A stretch of 64,000 nt of DNA from Strigops habroptila (Eukaryota > Chordata > Aves > Psittaciformes > Psittacidae). The stretch lies in assembly GCF_004027225.2 (NCBI RefSeq), contig NC_044288.2:22330744-22394743 (forward strand), given 5' to 3'. Position 1 is the stretch's first letter. Every line of letters begins with the position of its first letter. The notes under the pieces are model-generated. The model saw nothing but the letters and a program-made list of their open reading frames with translations, ran no database searches and had not been told where the DNA came from. Of this stretch, positions 39,701 through 53,065 are shown in pieces. The translations under genes and the position numbers were made by a program.

Positions 39701-42700
39701 AGCTCTAAAATTCATACCAAAGAACGTTTAACTTCCACATGGTCAGGTTTAAGACATGATTCCAAGATCGCATTTCTTGCCTTGCTCACATTGTGAAAGC
39801 TTTCATGGCAGCACCTGGTAGAGACAGGCTCCCGTGGACCCACGCCAGCTTTAAGCGAGTGTGCCATCCACTGAGTCACAGCAGCAAGATGAGTCTGACT
39901 GAACAAAGCTGTCTAAAGATCCAGACATGATTTAGCAGAGTACAAAGTGTTATGCTAATTGTTCTTCATGTCATTTCAGCTACCCTGGGAACAGACAGGC
40001 TTTCAGATATACATTTTTTAAGAGCTGTGGACAGAAATTTGGCCATATTAAGATTTGAAAATATATAATACGAAGCATTCTTGAAATAAGTGGAAAGTCA
40101 AAATGTTGTCATTAGGTTTCCAAACAAATGCAGACAATGAAAAAACACCCACATTTTGTATCTACAAGTTGCAAAAGAGTTTTCTGTAAAGGCAGACAAC
40201 AAAAATAAGAAATTTGAATCCTACGGAATACACTGGGACCAAATAAAGGCCAAACTGAGGCTGATTTTCAAACCCTACAGAAGGTTTTTCTTTTTGTATA
40301 AAGCTGATTATAAACTTCAACAAAACTGATAGAACTGTCTCAATATAAATATTAGTTTTGTTCCTGGAAACAGTTTAATTCAGTGAATTCTTGGGACATG
40401 TTGATCATGCTGCACGTGACAACTTGAGATTATCATCTTTTGTGGAACACCAGGAGGCTGAAAATTGTTCCCTCGCTCCCTAATCCTGCTGCCACTCCGG
40501 GTTTTTTTAACCTGTGCATACGTATTATGGCTTTACCATGAATCTTGTTCTTAAAACAACTCATCTTTTCCCCCATTCCTCTTCCATTCTTTATAGGAAA
40601 CTCTCCGAAATGAAAAATTCCTGTTTTCACTTTCTAGTCAGTTTCACTTTCACTTCAAAACCAAAATTTCTCAACATACACATTGAATGTCACCAAATAA
40701 AACTCAATTCTGGTAAAAGCACGAAATAATCTGCAAGCTGAAAAAACACCCCCTCAGCCTGTAACAACACAGGACTGCACACCCTTGGGAAAAAAGTCTC
40801 AGAAGTCTCACATCCACAGTTCTTGCTCTTTGGATAAAAATCTACGGATTCTTCTTCTCCATCCCTTTGGCAGCAACCTATTCTGCTACGAAGAATTCAG
40901 GTGGTTCCTGGCAAAACTGTCTCCAAGGTTATCGGTGGAAGAGATCTGGAAACTCAACTGCTGAGAACTGATGGTGGGAAAACCAAGACCTCACAAGGAA
41001 GTGAGGAGCAGATGTTTTCCAGCTGCTGACTGACCAAGTGTAAGGGATTTGAAGTCTAGCGGATTACTTTAACTTGGACAATGAGGAAAGGCCACAGTCT
41101 TTCCAGAGGCAAAGGAGGAATTGTGTAGCAGCCTTAAGGAGAGAAAATGCAGATGACCATTTCAGGTAGCCGGGTTAACAATGGCAATTTAACACTGCTG
41201 TTTCACAACCCATTGTGTTCAAGTGCTCTTCGAAGGTCATGCCCTCACAACTCAAGCAGCACTGGCACACTGGATGGACATGCTCTTTTGGTGTGCAGAT
41301 TAACCAATCTGTTCCAGGCAGAACTGGAAGAGTTTCACTTCTTAGGATTATGTTCAGCTTCATCTCAGTGACTTACTTGACCAGAGGAGCACATCATAAC
41401 CTGAGATCTGAAGTTACTATAACAGGATTGCTTCAGACCAGAAAAGTATTACATATAAAAAAAGACTTATTTATAAATGAGCAATTGAAATGACTCGTTC
41501 AGCAATTAAGAATCTTAGAAGAATTTAGAGTTTTCAACATTTGAATGCTGAAAAGAGCACTGTAAAATATGCTGAATTCCTGTTTCTGCTCATTAGAGAA
41601 TTTAATAAATGCAAGCATCCTTCTTTTTGTAAGAGTGCATGGAAAAGAGCACACTTATTCCTTTGCAGACACCATAGAAGTAAAAAAGGGTCTAAGGAAC
41701 AGTACAGAAAGAGTAAGATAGGCAAAAAAATGGGTATTTTTAGAAAAGGAAACCAGAAACAGCCAGGAACATACAGAATACCTGCTGTTGTGTGCACTGA
41801 TTATCTCTGGCTTCCAGACACTCCCTCCTACTACCTGCAAGGCTACTCTTGGCAACTACCTTTGAGCTCCAACTCTACATAAGGTGGATGCACGCAGGTT
41901 CCAGCCCTTACAAAAAGCTCCGTGAAGCCATCAAGGCCTGGTTCAAGAGAGGGGCTCTGCCAAAACCAATTGTAGTGGAATAATGGAGGATCTCAGACTG
42001 GAAGATCTGGTACCAGTGACCATATGCTCACGCAAAGCGAGGACACGATCGCTGTTCATTCCCATCAGTGCTCACAGGCACCAAAACTTGGCCATCAACC
42101 ACAGAACACACCATAATTATATTCTAAAAATAAACAGGTGTAGCAATCCAAAGACAGACCAAGTCAGAGAGTTGATCGCTGTAACAGAGAACCAGTTCTA
42201 CCTTGGTTTGTTTTTTTAAAGCAAAACAGAACTCTTTTGTATTCTGGCAATTACAAAGCTTCTGACTAGTTCAGGGAACGTAAGTCTGATGCCTCCAGGC
42301 ATTTCCAGAGCTGGGATAAAATCGCATTCTTTCCCAGCTGAGATCTTGCATGAGGTTGTTGAGATGTATTCTAGTTGCCGAGAAGAATCAAGGGACTGTT
42401 TCAGTGCTCAAAATAAAACTCTTGTTCAAGTTCTGACTCCACAATATGGTACTTCAATGCTTGCAAACTAAATTAGTTCAGAAATATTGCGAGGAATTTG
42501 CTTTTGTTTTCAAGACTTGTTGACTCAGAGCGCAGAAGAAGAATGCAAACAGCAGAGAGAGGCTATGAAAATGCAATCATAAATTAGCAAAGAAACTGAA
42601 TGGAAATAATTTCTTTGCAGTTTTACTTCCAGCAGCTTTCCCCCAGATTTGCTGAGCTACCCAGAACACTTCAAGCATTAGATTACAAAACACCTTCACA

Positions 42701-44650
42701 CGCACCAGAGCTCTCAGCAGAGGTGGGTGCCAGGCACAGAAAAGGGCACTGAACAATATTTACTTCTCTATTTCCAACCAAATTAATGAGCATTTTTATT
42801 TAGGTGTAGTCTTGAATGAAGCAGGTGGCAATCATATTTCAGCTGTATGGATCATAATATTCATACAAGATCCATACATCTGAGTTTGGAGCCTCAGAGA
42901 CTGACCCATCTTCTCTTCTCCTTAACTCATTTTCAGCTTATACCTTTAGGAACATGGATATTCACATTTTAAGGATGGATTTAGGAATTCCTCTTGCTTT
43001 TTCTTCCCATCATTTTAGTGCTGGGATGTATGTATGAAACACTGGAAATGGCAGATAGCTTCTCTAAAACAAACACACACAAAAGGCTCATAACATCACC
43101 ACCTCACCAGAATCATGAGGAAACAATCACAATTCTTGCATTCGTTGGTCAGATTTTGTCTCCTTTACCCAGTGCACAACATCTAAGTGCTGAGATTGGG
43201 TTACAACTGAGCACACACAGGCGCAGGGCTCAAGTGGCAGCATCCTCACTCAAATCCAATTATTCCACATAATTCAGTAATGAATTGTTCTGTGGGTTTG
43301 CTGATAAAATTCAAGATAGAAGATCACTCATTTCTCAGTAATACAAGTGTTAATACATATTACATTACATTTTGAGCAAAATAATGTATGATTTTAATAT
43401 ATTGTTTTCAAGGTATTAACATATCTCAAAATTCAGGAAGATTAAACCACTGGATCAACATTCTGTATAAAGAAGTACCAAAAAAACCACTCCCTTTTCC
43501 TCTTCTGAGGCAGGAAACCCACGCAGACTGCTTGAAGAGACTTACGTGTTCCACAAGAGTTGCTCCCTACTTACTCTAGAAAGTCAGGACCACCTACTCC
43601 ACCAACAGCTCAGGAAGCCTGAAGAATTTAAGGCTGAGTAAAACTAATAGACTATTCAATTGTTTGAAACAGTAACAGATACTTTTTTCCCAAAGGTATG
43701 TTTCATGGGAAGGAAAAAAGCCTCACATTTAAAAGAGGGATTTTTCAGCTTTCTTTCTACAGCATAAATGCTTCATTTATCAGAACAAAGCAGCTCTTCA
43801 GGTTCCCAGAAAGTTCTTTACAACTTTTATGCTTCTTTTCAGCATAAGTGAACTTCAGATATCATTATTTTGACTCTGGAAACAAAATAGGTACATCAAA
43901 GACACAGAACATTATTAATCCACCACAGGAGGGAAAAAGATATAAAAATCCCTGCAGCATGATGTGTAACCACAGCCTAAACCGTATGAAAGTGAAACTG
44001 AGTAGAAAGAGGAGTCAGACGGATGCTCCCACTGTCAGCGTTCTTAAGGCTCAATTCATTAATTTTTAATGCCAGATAAACGTCAAAACCGGCAGTTTCG
44101 GGGGCTAACGGCTTTCAAGCACGCTCGGAAGGCAGGCACGTTATGGACATGCTGTTCAGCTTCCGAGTGCCCGTTCTGGGGGCTGGGGAGGAGAGATGCC
44201 GACTCCGAGGCTGCCAGAAGCGCTCCGAGGCGCTCCGGTGAAGTTCCGCTCAGGGGCGAAGCGTGGTTTTAGCTGGGGTCACCCCTGAAGACACGTTTTA
44301 CGTGCGGAAACACCGAGCCGCCGAGACGAAACCCCCCTCCCCAGCGCCCAGCGGGCACCGGCCGGGCCCCAGAGCCGCGAGGCTTTGTTCGGGCCCGCGG
44401 TTCCGCCGGGCGGGGGCGCTGCGGGCGGCCGCGGGGCAGCGCTGGGGCCACCGCACCGGGCGGGCCGGGCCCGGCTCCTCCGCATGCGCGCTGCGGCCGC
44501 GCACCAGGCCCGGCCCCCCCAACCCGCGGCCGTTCCTAACGGACGTTTCCCTCCCTTCCCCTCCCGCCCTCCCTCGCGGAGCGGCGGCCGCCAACCCCGG
44601 TCGTTAACGCGGCGGAGGGCCGGAGGGGGGGGCCGCAGCGCCGCTCCTAC
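36701..44650 (-). other. MATR3: MATR3 intron 1
   Basis: An 8-kb intron, mostly AT-rich unique sequence. A short CA-type tract lies at 39643-39657. In mammals a small nucleolar RNA host gene adjoins this locus, but I could not recognise an H/ACA RNA here. No CR1 or LTR was identified. Confidence 0.6.
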
Positions 44651-44988
44651 CTGCGGGCCAAGGGGCGGCGGGAAGGGAGCGCGGCGGCGGCGGCGGCTCC
44701 CGTTCGGCGGGGGGGAAGGGACGGGGAGGCGGAGGGGCTGAGGGAGGGACTGAGGGGGGGGAGGCGGCTGCAGGCCTCGCCGCGCTCGCGAGAGCACGCC
44801 CGCCCGCTCACGTGCCCGGCGGCGGCCGCCCCGCTCCGCGCCGTTCCGCTCCGGTCCGCTCTGCGCCGCTCGGCTGCCGACGGCCGCCCGCCCGGTCCGC
44901 TCCGCCTTCCGTGTGTGGATGTGGCCGGGGAGGAGGAGGAGAAGCGGGAGGGAGGGAGGGAAGGGGGGAAGGAAGAGGGAGGCACCAG

Positions 44989-44998
44989 TCTCGCGAGA
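44989..44998. promoter_or_regulatory. TCTCGCGAGA (CGCG element / BANP-type site) 1
   Basis: A perfect 10-bp palindrome in the MATR3 CpG island. The motif is a known activator element of CpG-island promoters, bound by BANP when unmethylated. Confidence 0.75.
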
Positions 44999-45019
44999 GG
45001 TGGGAGCCGCTCACCCTGC

Positions 45020-45029
45020 TCTCGCGAGA
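45020..45029. promoter_or_regulatory. TCTCGCGAGA (CGCG element / BANP-type site) 2
   Basis: A second perfect copy 31 bp from the first, about three helical turns. Paired sites of this kind suggest cooperative use. Confidence 0.75.
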
Positions 45030-45320
45030 TCCCCGCCGAGCCGCGCAGCGCCAGCCCGCCGCTCGTCCCCAGCTCATTGTCCGCGCGCTCCCGCGGGGGC
45101 AGATGGGAAGGCGCTCGGGGGCGGGGCTTAGCGCCGCCCGCCTGGCACCGCCCCCCCCCCCGCGGCAGCGGGTGAGGGGGGGTCGCGGGTTCGAGGCTGC
45201 TCTCAGCCCCCTCCCAATGCTTCCGTCCCGCCCGGCGCCGCCGGAGCAGCGCGGGGTGAGGAGCGGCGGCCACAGTCCTGCGATCGGTGCCTTCTGAAAC
45301 GCAGGCTCCCGCAGCAAGGA

Positions 45321-48221
45321 ACGTGCCTCCAGCCGCGGCGGAGGAAAACCCGCCTCACACAGAGCCAGGCTCCCTCAGGGCCCGCGCCTCCCGTGACTGG
45401 AAGCGGGGGAGCAGGCAGCGCTACCAAAACGTCTTAGTATGGTGTTTGCCCAAGGTATTAAGGATTCCTGGCTCCCCAAACCCCCAAACGCGTTGTTATC
45501 TCTGTCACGGGGCAGACACTCGGTCCCTGCAGCCCCTAGACCGCGCCCTGGCACCTCAAGCCTAAGGGCTGCTCTCCTCAGCAGAATGGAGGTCTTACCA
45601 TCCCTAAAATACTTAAAACAATGGGCTCCCGATGCCTATTACGTTCATTAGAAGCTTCTGGTAAGAAAAAAACCCTACAGCTCATGTGTAAGGAGCTCCT
45701 TTTCATCTGAGCCAACATTGCCACCTTGCGCTGCGATGAGGAAAGCTCACTTTTCCCCTGCTCCCCCTAAATCAGTGACTGAAGCACAACCGGCTAAACA
45801 CTACTCATGATTTGAAATTCTTTCCTAGTCAATAGCTTGCTTTCTAATTTAATTTAGTGGCTATAGAACCCGTCTCTCCACCACCTGGGAAGCTGCCGCT
45901 TTACAAAGGTGAGGACGTGCAGGTGAATCCAGCCTCCGGGGGAAAGCAAAAAGTCTGCCTTTTGAATTCATCACAGCCGGAGTTTTCTGCTCTGTACGCG
46001 CCTGGAGAGCACAATCAAACCGTAACACAGAAGGTATTTTAAAGAAAACCCAGGGGACCGGTACAAAATACGTGTTGTAATCGTATGAAAGGGCTCAGAG
46101 AACAATCGCAAGAAATTCAGCTCCCTTAACAAGCTCGGGATAAAAAACAATTAAGCGCTTGAAACCAAACACATAAATCTAAGTTAACAGTATGGCTGTG
46201 CCCTGGTACTGCAGAGCAGTAAAAACAGAGCAAAGCGCCTTGATGAAATGTAAGCCATCCAGCCACTTTTGCCCAATAAAAGTCATATATAGATTGCAAA
46301 ACATACAGTGCTAATAAACAGACCCATAAATCATGCCAGCGTTTCCCAAGCAGCAAAACAAGTCTTGCTCCGTTTCTCTGGCTTTATTTCAACGCTAATA
46401 TTTCGTTCTTCTTTTAGACCCCATGGGTTCTCTCTCAATTTCCTTTGTCACACTTTGGTCCAGGCACCAAACTGAATCATGTTGACCTTTATTGATTGCC
46501 CCTGTGCTGCAGATGGAGCCGTGCAGCACTGACCATCGCTTGCCTTGTGAAGGTGGCTGCTGCGGTAAGATGCAGAGCACCACTTCCTTAAGCCTGTGCT
46601 CGTGCTGATCACTGGAGAGTGTTTATTATCCGTGTGTGGTGGTTTTGATTCCCATTATGTGCACAAAGCCTGTTGGATTTGGGGAAAAAGCAGAGTCCTT
46701 ACTGCTGCCTGAGTTGCAGGGCCTCGGAGGAGCTCCCAATATACAGCATGCGCTGAGCAGAGCTCTGTAGTTGTTCCCAAGCACTCTGATGGGATGATCA
46801 CCACTGCCAACAGACTTTCTCCATCCCTTTCTACTGCCTTTTCAGTTACAGCACAACCAGGCCTGCAAGTCTTGGCTTCGGCTCTGAGGTGAATGCAGTA
46901 GAGCTTTATTGCAGGAAGTTTTTCAAGGAAATAAGCCAGTTGGCGTGTATTTATTGCCCATATAGCACAGGCTTTGTGTGGCTGAGCATATATCCCAACT
47001 TTTTGCTGATTTTGGAAATAGGTGGTAGAGAAACCGAGAGCCCAGCTGCAGGGCACCCTCCTGTGCCAGTATGGGGTAGAGGAAGATGCTGGGTACTGTA
47101 TAAACCCCTAGGAAACCTTGTTATTAGTTTTGCAGGTAGAACTTGTTCATATAGAAACAGTAAAGTTATATTAGCGCACTACTTCAACTGAAAACCAAAA
47201 CTTCTTTCCAAAAATGTTGAATCCTTCAACAAGTCTTTCTATCTAGAGTATAAAAAATGCATACTCAAGTATCAGTGGTATTGAAGTGGTGGAAGGGCTA
47301 ACACAGAATCACAGAGTGGTTCCTCTAAGGAACAGCAGCATCAGGGACAGCTCAAAATCAGGAGAGCCCTGAAAAAATTCAGCACTACCTCATTTGTGCT
47401 AACTTAGTGAGACACACCTATTTGACATAAACCATCAGTAACCTGACGTGTGCTAGTGCTTTATCAAAAGCCTCGTATTTGTAAACTCCAGCCACTAACA
47501 ACCTGAATATAAAGATGTTACATTCCTGCAATGTACAACAGCAGCCTCGGGCCCACGCTTGGAGTTCAGTTCACATATAGAGGCACTGCAGCTACAGCAG
47601 CACCTACAACAGGGTAATTGTATCGGGATGTAGCTGAACACCATTGAACCGTGTTTTAAAAACATGTAAGTTTTAGCCTAAAAAACTCCTCCAAGTTTGG
47701 ATTATTTCACAAACACAGGGTTCTCCAAAAGACTGCACTGAATCCCAGTGGGTCAGGCATCTTGGCAAGAGCAACATGTTCTGCTCTGACTACAGCCACT
47801 TCTGGATTTCAACATCATTTTTTGTCTAAATGGAGCATTTTTGCCTGAACCTGTGATGGTTCTCTCTCCCCTCCCCACCAGTTCCTATGTGTTTTACATA
47901 CTCAGAACCTTCTCCAACTCCCCCATCTTTCATGAGCTTCATCTCCCCCCAGGCCCAGGGATGGGAGGTAACAAGTTCCTTCACATCAGGCACTGAAGCT
48001 TGGGAAGGGTATCTTGTGAACATGTACTGGCTGTGTATGCAGCAGGAATAGGAACTCCACTCTTACTTCCTTTATAGAAAAGTTTAGACACCTGAACTCC
48101 TTCAGAGTGCTGGAGGAAAGGGAGCCTTGTAAAAAATCTGTCCTTGTGGCAAGACTATGGAGGAGCATGTGCACAACAGGAGGGGCAGCAGCCACCCTGT
48201 GCCCCACTCCTTCCTGGATTT
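45321..48221. other. Non-coding flank right of the MATR3 promoter
   Basis: No exon, repeat family or RNA gene was recognised. Open frames are short and without protein-like features. Confidence 0.55.
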
Positions 48222-48320
48222 TTATGTGGAAGGTGTCCCTGCCCGTGGCAGAGGGTTGGAACTGAATGAGCTTTAAGGTCCCTTCCAACATAAACCAGTC
48301 TGGAATTCTATGTCCCTGCT
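48222..48320 (+). repeat. CR1 LINE 3' end (short fragment)
   Basis: Starts GTGGAAGGTGTCCCTGCCCG and ends near CCAGTCTGGAATTCTATG. Only the last ~95 bp of CR1 are present. Confidence 0.88.
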
Positions 48321-49065
48321 GTACTGACAGCCTGATGATACACTGAAAACAAAAATTAGCAAGTTTAAATAGAAGTTTAATAAAGGTCACATAAAAATAA
48401 GTATTTTTAAAGAAGCAGTAGAGGGGATTAACAATAACAAATTGCACATGTAATTCTTGTTACAGTTTGACCCCCAACCATCTTTGATGTTTCAAGTTAC
48501 TACATCTATCCTTCTCTGTTATTCCCATTTAAATTATGGACTGTAAGTTTCCATCTTCTCCGTATCTTTCAAATGGGGATCTTCAAAGCAGCACAGAAAG
48601 CTCATTTCTTCTGACAACCGCTGCTCCAGCAAGCCCGCACCTGCAGAGAAACATGCAAACCATTTGCCTGTCATTAAAAATGATCCAGTTAACACAAGCA
48701 TCTTTAAAGACCCCAAATTCAACCTTTAACCCTGACCAGTTAATTCGCTGACCATCATTTTTATATAAAAGATGCAATATTAAACCAAATGTCTACAACA
48801 GACGTTTTATTTTCTGACTGCAGATTGTCTGCATCCAATCTAGGATTAACTCCACCGAGGAGGAGTTACTCCACTCTCAAGCATGCAGAGCGCTGCCAAA
48901 ACCTGGCACCAGCCAGTGCCAGAACAGCACCGGCAGTGCCAGGAATGTCTCGGCAGCGCTTTCCTCTCCCAGCAGCATAACACTATCACAGGCACTGAGC
49001 AGCGATGGGTAGCTGACTACTGCTGGGTCAAACAGAACTCAAAATTGGGATTTTAGAGGCACGGA

Positions 49066-49431
49066 AGGCTCCAGGGAGAAATTAGGCCAGTTTCCAGTGC
49101 CTAAAGGGGCTACAAGAAACCTGGAGAGGGGCTTTGGACAAAGGCCTGTAGGGACAGGACAAGGGGAATGGCTTTAACCTGCCAGAGGGGAGATCGAGAT
49201 GAGCTCTTGGGCAGAAGCTCTTCCCTGTGAGGGTGCTGAGGCGCTGGCACAGGGTGCCCAGAGAAGCTGTGGCTGCCCCATCCCTGGCAGTGTTCAAGGC
49301 CAGGTTGGACACAGGGGCTTGGAGCAACCTCCTCTAGTGGAAGGTGTCCCTGTCCGTGGCAGGGGGTTGGAACTGGATGAGCTTTAAGCTCCCTTCCAAA
49401 CCAAACCAGGCTGGGATTCTATGATTCTATA
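49066..49431 (+). repeat. CR1 LINE 3' fragment
   Basis: It carries the standard block and ends GGGATTCTATGATTCTATAA, a two-unit octamer tail, the CR1 hallmark. Confidence 0.93.
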
Positions 49432-50099
49432 AGTAAAGCCCCAAAAGTACAAGCTCTGGTGATGCAGGCCTCACTTCTAACAGCTCTTATCAGGGCTTCC
49501 TCTGTCAACAGGAAGCACTCTGTGTTTCACTGGATAAACCAGTTTACTACTTGCACCCCAGAGCAGCAGAGGCTGGCACAACAGCCCACTCACAAGCCAG
49601 CTGAGGCCATTTTAGCTACTTGGCATGGCACTACCAACTGTCACTTTTTGGCCATCTCCCCCGCTGGCTCATGGCAAGCCCTCACCACGTGTCTCCAGAG
49701 GCTCCTGGGCTCCCCGTTTCACCTCGCATGCAAGTCACTCCTTTACACCTCCTCTATCCATGGGCTGGCTCCAGTAGCTTCAGTCTCCTCCACAAGACGC
49801 CTCATTTTGCTGCTTCCACCCCCTGCAAAGCTCGGGGCTGGCAGGATGAAGGCCCCCGGCAGCACACGCTACCGAGGGCTGTGTTCTCCCTTCAGCCGGC
49901 TCTGCCGCCCGGCACCTTCCAGCCACGGCAATCCCTCCACACAGGCACAAAGCCGCGTATCGGCTGGAAGCCCTAAAGAGAGCACAAGAGAAACATCACT
50001 TCAAATAGTCAATTAATTAAATCTGCATTAATAGAGCTAAACAGCTGGGAGCTGGCTTGGGAAATGGGGAAAAATAATAAATCAAAGCGAATAATAGGC
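49432..50099. other. Non-coding interval between CR1 and CpG island
   Basis: A plus-strand open frame of 185 codons (49459-50016) exists but has no recognisable domain and a composition typical of GC-rich non-coding DNA. Nothing else was seen. Confidence 0.5.
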
Positions 50100-50540
50100 T
50101 GAGAAATTGCTACTAAGCGGCACAGCCTGAACGAACCACCCTCCGGTCCCCGGCCTCGGAGGCTCGGCCATGAGTAACAATCAAATACAATATAAAAGGA
50201 GGAATATTTCGCGTGGCGCCTCCCGACCCCACAGCCCCGGGGCGCGGTGAGGCTCCCCGGGTGTCCAGCACCGGTGTCGGAGAGACCCGCGGCGGCAGGC
50301 GCGGAGCCTCCACCTCACCGCTCCCCTCACCTCATGGCGGCCACCGGGCGTAAGCACCGCGTCCGTCCCCGGTCGCGGCGGTGCAAAGAAAGGCCGGGCC
50401 CCGCCGCGCCGCTGAGCTGGTTCCGCAGGCACCGCCCCGCCCGCCTCGGCCGCTCCCCTGGGGCGGGCCCGGATCCGGGGCGGCGGGGCCCGGGCAGCGG
50501 CCCTCGGGGCGGAGAGATGAAGTCGGGAGTCACCGCAGAA
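50100..50540. promoter_or_regulatory. CpG island, possible promoter of unknown transcript
   Basis: CpG-dense. It contains a YY1-type CATGGCGGCC at 50334-50343 on the plus strand. On the minus strand the same place reads GCCGCCATGAG|GTGAGG, an ATG in good context followed at once by a strong donor. Direction and product cannot be decided. A CR1 abuts it on the right. Confidence 0.5.
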
Positions 50541-51012
50541 CAGTTCATGTTGGAAGGGAGCTTAAAGCTCATCCAGTTCCAACCCCTGCCACGGGCAGGG
50601 ACACCTTCCACTAGAGCAGGTTGCTCCAAGCCCCTGTGTCCAACCTGGCCTTGAACACTGCCAGGGATGCGGCAGCCACAGCTTCTCTGGGCACCCTGTG
50701 CCAGCACCTCAGCACCCTCACAGGGAAGAGCTGCTGCCTCAGAGCTCATCTCAATCTCCCCTCTGGCAGGTTAAAGCCATTCCCCTTGGCCTGTCCCTAC
50801 AGGCCCTTGTCCAAAGCCCCTCTCCAGGTTTCCTGGAGCCCCTTTAGGCACTGGAGCTGCTCTAAGGTCTCCCCTTCAGGAGCCTTCTCTTCTCCAGGCT
50901 GCCCCAGCCCAGCTCTCTCAGCCTGGCTCCAGAGCAGAGCTGCTCCAGCCCTCGCAGCAGCTCCAGGGCCTCCTCTGGCCTCGCTCCAACAGCTCCATGT
51001 CCCTCTGGTGCT
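50541..51012 (-). repeat. CR1 LINE fragment (long copy)
   Basis: Reverse-complement CR1 extending further 5' than most copies here (AGCCTGGCTCCAGAGCAGAGC and the TGCTCTTGCTGCAGAGCTGG region). Its 3' end touches the CpG island. Confidence 0.92.
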
Positions 51013-51785
51013 CTTGCTGCAGAGCTGGTGAAATCTCATGAAAGAGAAGGAAAGGCAGCCAAAGCAGTGTGGCTCTCCTTTCATCTCCTCTGCTCAAGGA
51101 CTGACGAAATGCTGGTGTTGAATACTGGCTTGTATCTCATCACACCGTGCTTGTAGGAACAAACACATCGTGCTACCGTCTCCACAATTAAAGTGGAGTT
51201 ATGAAAGTGCTTTTCATCAGAGATTCGCTAACGCCCCAAAGCTGCTTTGTGGCCAGGCTGGACATCGCAGCTGGCGTACTACATGGGGCAGTAATGGCCA
51301 AGGGACACAGGGCTGGCACACATAGCACGTTTGCTGAACTTCCCTTGGAGTGATTCACTGAATTCTCTTCCCTGACCTGCAGCATTGCTCTTCCTCTTGC
51401 TCCAGGGACTGACTGTGCAGCACAAACGCTGCTGAGCCAAGGTCCGATGGGATGGAAGGATCATGGTGCTGACCCTGCCGCACTGAGGCTGGAGAAGAGC
51501 AGTGGTGTGGGGCAGGCAGCGAGGCCCTGGGCACAGGCAGTTTCAGAGCTGAGGACTGTAAAGACCAGTTTCAGGAGCTCCAGACATCAGTTACACTGTG
51601 GCATGTCCCATCCCCGGCTTGTAGCACCCATTTTTGAAGCACTGCAGCTCCATGCTAGTGCAAGCCCCTCATGCGGATGCACGGTGCCAGCAGGCAGCAG
51701 CTCAGGTCCTGCTTTAACCCACCCAGAGCAAAAGCTCTTGGATGCGATCCCTCCTTTATTCTGTAACCGAGCATTGGGTGACATG
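51013..51785. other. Non-coding interval between CR1 copies
   Basis: Unique-looking sequence with no exon or RNA gene recognised. Confidence 0.5.
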
Positions 51786-51882
51786 GTCTAGTGTGAGGTG
51801 TCCTTGCCTGTGGCAGGGGGGTTGGAACTGGATGATCTTAAAGTCCTTTCCAACCCAAACCATTCTATGATTCTACGATTTG
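51786..51882 (+). repeat. CR1 LINE 3' end (short fragment)
   Basis: Starts TCTAGTGTGAGGTGTCCTTG and ends AACCATTCTATGATTCTACG, with the octamer tail. It is more diverged than its neighbours. Confidence 0.88.
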
Positions 51883-53065
51883 TTCAACAGGGGTTAAACA
51901 GGCTGCTGGAGCCTGTCAATTGCTCTGAACACAAACTGCAGAGCTGTGCTGGGATGTGGGGAGTTCAAGGGAGGCTGTGTCTAGACTAGAGGAGCTCTTC
52001 TGAACACTGTCTGTGTTTTGTTTTGTGGTAACTTCTATCTCTAATCCATCTTGAAACAAAGCATCTCAGTCCCTTCAGTCCCCAGCACGGCACTTGCAGG
52101 AGAAAAGGATGATGTGTTTAGCTTCTACCAAGCTAAGATGAACAACAGGCCAAGCAGGGATCTCAGCATCAAGGAACATCGTGATGTTTCCTGACATCAG
52201 CTATGGCCTGGGAGATGGGGAAGGCCAACACAACTGAGCAGATGAAACCACCATGAAACCAGGTCTCACACTGCTGTGACACCTCTGGGGTCGTACCCTG
52301 TCCCCAGGCCTGGAGGCAGGCAGGAGGACGGGCTGCCCAGGCGGGTGCTCTTTGCAGTCACAGTGTGGTTGTGCTCAGCTCTGCAGAGCGGTGGCTCTGG
52401 CCAGGGTGCTGCAGTGTGGCCTCCAGGCATGGCACTGCTGGGCTCAGCCTGCTTAAGAGGCCTCTTCTCATACCCCTGGAGAGGTGCAGCTGATGTGGAG
52501 CATGCTGCTCACCAGGAAGCTGGGGCAGAAAAGGGCTTTACTTGGGACCCACAGCAGAGCCATTGCATTTCACCTGGTGCAACACATTTACCCAGAGTTC
52601 ACAAATAACATGGAAGGATTTGCTTGAGCCCCCTCACCACATGAGATAAACCAATGCTCCCAGCCCAGTTTCTAGAGTGGAAAGCTGTGCAGGAGCGCTG
52701 GGAAATCCATGCTGTGAAGTGGGAGGCTGGTCCTGGCATCGAGAGCTGCTGAATTCTGGTATTTGGCATTCAGAAAGCTCTTGAAGTATCTCCCTGGTCC
52801 TGCTGAAAACATCTTATTACAAGAGGCGTATTAATTTGGGGCCCACACTGCGCTAATGAGTGATACAGCTGCCAAACTGGAGCTGTGGTTAGGCAGCCTG
52901 CACTGGGTCTGGAGCTCATCATCCATCCCTGTCCGTGGGCACGTGCCCTCAGCCACTGGCAGTGAGACCTCCATTAACAAAATCATGAAGTGCTCTCTGC
53001 ATTTGCTATTCCCTGTCCCTCAAACATGCAGCTTTTCATCATCCCTGGATCTTCCAGAGATGCCC
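51883..53065. other. Non-coding interval
   Basis: Only short open frames without recognisable protein features. Nothing else seen. Confidence 0.5.

Larger units (their letters stand above)
44250..45320 (-). promoter_or_regulatory. MATR3: CpG-island promoter and non-coding exon 1 of MATR3
   Basis: Dense CpG sequence. On the minus strand a donor CGCAG|GTAGGA ends exon 1 at 44651. Other usable minus donors are GTGAGC near 44815 and 45016. Two perfect TCTCGCGAGA elements (44989-44998 and 45020-45029) lie just upstream of the likely start near 44.93 kb. Plus-strand donors (GTGAGG at 45172 and 45256) leave open a bidirectional promoter. Confidence 0.75.

Noticed and set aside
36701-44650. A small nucleolar RNA in MATR3 intron 1, as adjoins the mammalian locus
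   Set aside because: I could not identify H/ACA boxes with convincing hairpins by eye. A covariance-model search would decide.
44279-45317. Long open frames in the MATR3 island
   Set aside because: Same compositional artefact as in the other CpG island. No domain, and splice donors fall inside.
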